Shown piece after piece: positions 61,439 through 64,000 of a DNA stretch of 64,000 nt (within the stretch, counting starts at the first letter, position 1; the number at the start of each line of letters is the position of its first letter). The position numbers were made by a program, and so were the translations under genes. Source of the DNA: Rhizoctonia solani (lineage: Eukaryota; Basidiomycota; Agaricomycetes; Cantharellales; Ceratobasidiaceae); the NCBI RefSeq assembly GCF_016906535.1, contig NC_057376.1, forward strand, positions 1,054,001 to 1,118,000, in the 5' to 3' direction. The notes beneath the pieces are model-generated. The model was not told where the DNA came from and ran no database searches. It saw only the letters and a list, made by a program, of their open reading frames with translations.

Positions 61439-63426
61439 TTAGAAATCAATGTCGATAGAAACGGATTGGACCATAGCGTCAAATGTTGTCTGGGGAGCTG
61501 CTGGCGTAACCTTTTCTGGCGGAGCGCTTAGATTAGTAGCCGCCTTGGGCTCTGGTTTAGCGCCAGGCGTTCCAGTTTTGGGGGTTGAAGAGCTACTACC
61601 AAGGGTTAAACTCGAATCATGGGTCGTAGCGAACACTCGGACGTACCGTGAGGCCATAAGGGCCTTCCTCTTTGCTGCCGCCAACGCCTCGGCCCGCTTG
61701 GTTTGTTCCAAGTTCAATCTGCGGTTCCGTTCGTTTACCTTGGCCCATTGATCCTCTTCCTGGTCGCGTGTAACGCCGACCGCAAGGACTTCCAGTTCCG
61801 CAATCTTCACGTCAGCTCCGCGACCTCCGCGGCATCCCGACGACTTATTGCAAGGTTGCGAGCCTGGTTGAGCCGGGATTTTTCCTGCAACAATTGCGCA
61901 TGTGATGGCTGCTGCTTCAAGGCTGCCTTGCGCTCCATCATTTTGGTAATGTCGTTCTGGTAGCGTGTCGACGAATAGGATCAGTTCCCGGGCATCGTAA
62001 GTTTGGGACTTACATCGGTAAACCGCTGCGAAGTCAGCTGCTGAAGCCTTTGGCTCTTCTTTTCGAGTCGCGATTTGGTCGGAGGTTTGAGACCATCGGC
62101 CTGGCAGATCCTGATCAAACGATCTACTTCTCGCTATGGTAGATTGCGTGAGCACGTGTAAAGGTTAAGTAGTGGGCACCTTCTCACGTCAGTAAATGGC
62201 GAATTGGATACTCTGTCCATGGGAAACAATTTGGTATCTTTTCCATGTCGAAGTTCCAGTACTTGGTCAGTGATCTGGCCCTCGAAAGTATATGGTTTGA
62301 CCAAGTCGGCCCCGAGGTCTAGAAGAGTGTTAGGCGAGTTGGTCACAAGGATAACAAGAAACACTAACCGACGATCTCGCACACGCGGTAAACAGGAGCC
62401 CCATGTTCGTCACCTCCAATGAGGTACCGTACATATGCGCCTATGGGACATTTGAACACTGGCACCTGTTGCTAGCCAAATCCACACTCACCCTGGACCA
62501 GCTCCTGGAACCAAGTAACATGGCAGAATTTGGCCAACTGCTCCCGTGTCAAACGGGCTGCATTAAAGTCATCGATCGTGGGCGGTTCTTCCTTTTCTTC
62601 CTTCTTCTGTCTGGGCGTCGAGTTATCAAATGATTCGTCTCCGGGCCTAAATTGACCTTCTTCGTCTGAGGAATCGCTCTCGGGACTGGAAGAGCGGCGC
62701 TTGACTGGGCTGTCATCTGATGTACGAGTCTATACGTACTTGAGCGACCCCCACTTGGCTTCATGTAAACGAATAGGCTCACCCGTCGAGACATGTTATC
62801 CTGTTTTGCCCTGCGTTTTTCTTTCAGCTGCTCCAGTCCCTTGGATTTTTCCTTGGTCACTCCAATGCTGGTGTGTTTTCCTGTAACGCAAAACTCTGGT
62901 TAAACTATCGACACAAGCTGAATTTGCATATTTACGTTTTGCAGCCTTGGCCACTGGGTCACTGGAAGCATCAGGAGAACCCCTTTGGGCTTTGAGCATG
63001 CGATCGAGGTTGACTTTATCCTGGAATCGTTGCATTTCTTCCATACGCTGGCTCAGAATGTCTTCTCGCTCGGTTTCTGGCATCTCCAATAGTCTAAGAG
63101 CGACCATTAGCTCCAAGTCGATAAGCGGCCATCATTAGTACACACCGTTGTCTGTCAAGCTCGTCTGCATATTTACCCTCAAGGGGATATGGATTCGCCT
63201 CGTCTTCTTCGCTCTCTGGGTCGTCTGCATATTCGTCCTCGGCTCTGTCCCGATTGTTTCATAAGCAAAATCACAGGCCCGCCAATAACTATACTCACTC
63301 CTGCTTCCTACGTTTTGAAGATGACTTGTGTTGGCTAGAAGAAGAGCGTTTACGACGGCGTGGTTGGTCCTCGGAATCTCCGGCCAAAGCCAACAACTCG
63401 TCAGATAGATCATTATCGTCGGACAT
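61439..63426 (-). CDS. RTF1: RNA polymerase-associated protein RTF1 (Paf1 complex, Plus3 domain)
   Basis: Nuclear elongation factor that links the Paf1 complex to Pol II/Spt5 and promotes H2B ubiquitination. It starts MSDDNDLSDELLALAGDSED at 63426. A charged segment follows (YADELDRQRLIDMPETERED, MEEMQRFQDKVNLDRMLKAQ), then KEKSKGLEQLKEKRRAKQDN and the Plus3 domain: DDFNAARLTREQLAKFCYLP, FQELVQGAYVRYLIGGDE, YRVCEIVDLGADLVKPYTFE, NQVLELRHG-like QVLELRHGKDTKLFPMDRVS and EVDRLIRICQADGLKPPTK. The C-terminal coiled region reads MMERKAALKQQPSHAQLLQE, NQARNLAISRRDAAEVAEL, then continues one frame over as DVKIAELEVLAVGVTRDQEE to SVSIDIDF. The slip at about 61811 (GAGCTGACGTG) is explained by one missing G. 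All other splices keep frame. Confidence 0.92.
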
Positions 63427-63663
63427 AATTTTCTATTTTCAAAGAATTCGCGAGGGAACAGAAATATGGGATAGATATTAGCGGGGGAAACAGGGCGGCC
63501 GTGGTCGTATGTGTGAAACAGCCGACAACACCGGGAAACACGGAACTTGGAGGCAGAGTGGCTGTGCATAATTTCATATGTTCAGTAATTACGTTACGTT
63601 ACTACAATCATATAGACATATTATATTATACAAAAAGTAAGAATGCAATAGATTTGGGGTAAT
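63427..63663. other. RTF1 promoter and 3' flank of edge gene
   Basis: Short spacer, nothing recognised. Confidence 0.4.
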
Positions 63664-64000
63664 TCAAACTTGAATAGGGTTATACGGGGTTGGTGTGCGC
63701 TCTGGTGTACGACGAGGTACTCGGACAAAGAATGGTGCAGTCTTTCCATTTAGGCGGCGTAACCACTGCATATATACGTTAGGGTCCCTTTTGGGTGTAT
63801 ATTCATGGAAACTTACAATAGCTCCCCAGTTCCGGGGCGGCTCTTCTCCATTCCACCTATCCTCCATCTTGATAATCTTTCCGTCCTCATCGAGTTCAAG
63901 AACGATGAGTGAATGAATCGTCTAGCTGGTATATGAGCCAACCGAGCGCAACTGAGGTAGCAAGCAAACCAGACCCACCTTCTTTCTTTTGATATACCGG
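63664..64000 (-). CDS. NTF2/SnoaL-like protein, partial at window edge
   Basis: C-terminal exons of a gene whose start lies beyond 64000. Spliced reading: YIKRKK, then TIHSLIVLELDEDGKIIKME with DRWNGEEPPRNWGAI, then after a 51-bp intron (GTAAGT...GCAG) WLRRLNGKTAPFFVRVP to the stop at 63664. Alternating beta strands followed by E-D-x-W-N and a conserved L-R-R-L-N helix resemble fungal NTF2-like/SnoaL-type small proteins. Function unknown. The assignment rests on a short region. Confidence 0.6.

Overview
The window is nuclear DNA from a filamentous basidiomycete. Genes are dense and on both strands. Almost every gene is cut by several short GT-AG introns of about 45-70 bp, and two nuclear tRNA genes are present. 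The protein families (fungal GPCR of the cAMP-receptor/Git3 type, AA9 lytic polysaccharide monooxygenase, GH28 polygalacturonase, FIT/Scs3, Dal5-like MFS permease, secreted Ser/Thr-rich protein of the type often misnamed 'ribosomal protein s17') fit an Agaricomycete. The style of several proteins recalls Rhizoctonia/Ceratobasidium; that genus is an inference from memory, not a search result.

Layout. 0.3-2.0 kb: a seven-transmembrane receptor, followed by a 219-bp MITE with 24-bp terminal inverted repeats. 2.6-3.8 kb: an Mtf2-like mitochondrial gene (minus) with disturbed upstream frames that include ankyrin-like sequence. 4.0-4.9 kb: a small seven-exon gene whose head + coiled-coil + basic-tail architecture resembles the XRCC4/XLF/PAXX end-joining family. 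7.0-8.8 kb: a FAM72-domain protein. 9.4-11.5 kb: DNA primase large subunit. 11.7-14.0 kb: secreted type-B carboxylesterase. 14.8-17.9 kb: ORC1, divergent from a cytochrome P450 (18.1-20.6 kb). 21.15 kb: tRNA-Phe, then a gene-poor stretch to 24.6 kb. 24.7-27.6 kb: ankyrin-repeat protein. 28.4-29.3 kb: fragmentary reading frames. 31.0-32.4 kb: conserved-looking gene of unknown function. 33.4-37.6 kb: Mediator subunit 14. Then a GNAT acetyltransferase (minus), an HSL-type alpha/beta hydrolase, a Dal5-type MFS transporter, FIT/Scs3, GH28 polygalacturonase, TGS1 (minus), MCM2, tRNA-Cys with an intron, the Ser/Thr-rich secreted protein, an unknown gene (minus), AA9 LPMO (minus), RTF1 (minus), and at the right edge a partial NTF2/SnoaL-like gene (minus).

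Functional themes. Genome-maintenance genes are over-represented: ORC1, PRI2, MCM2 and the candidate end-joining protein. Nuclear expression machinery (MED14, RTF1, TGS1) is also present. The carboxylesterase, GH28, AA9, Ser/Thr-rich protein and MFS permease form a secreted or plant-polymer-degradation and uptake set. No biosynthetic cluster, CRISPR, integrated virus or autonomous transposon was recognised.

Quality note. Several otherwise intact conserved genes (RTF1, ORC1, AA9, the GPCR, probably FAM72 and the Mtf2-like gene) each carry a single place where the reading frame slips by one base with no plausible intron. At least the GPCR, FAM72 and RTF1 cases are explained by one missing base in a short homopolymer. 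Assembly indels are the most economical explanation, but real pseudogenisation cannot be excluded from sequence alone.
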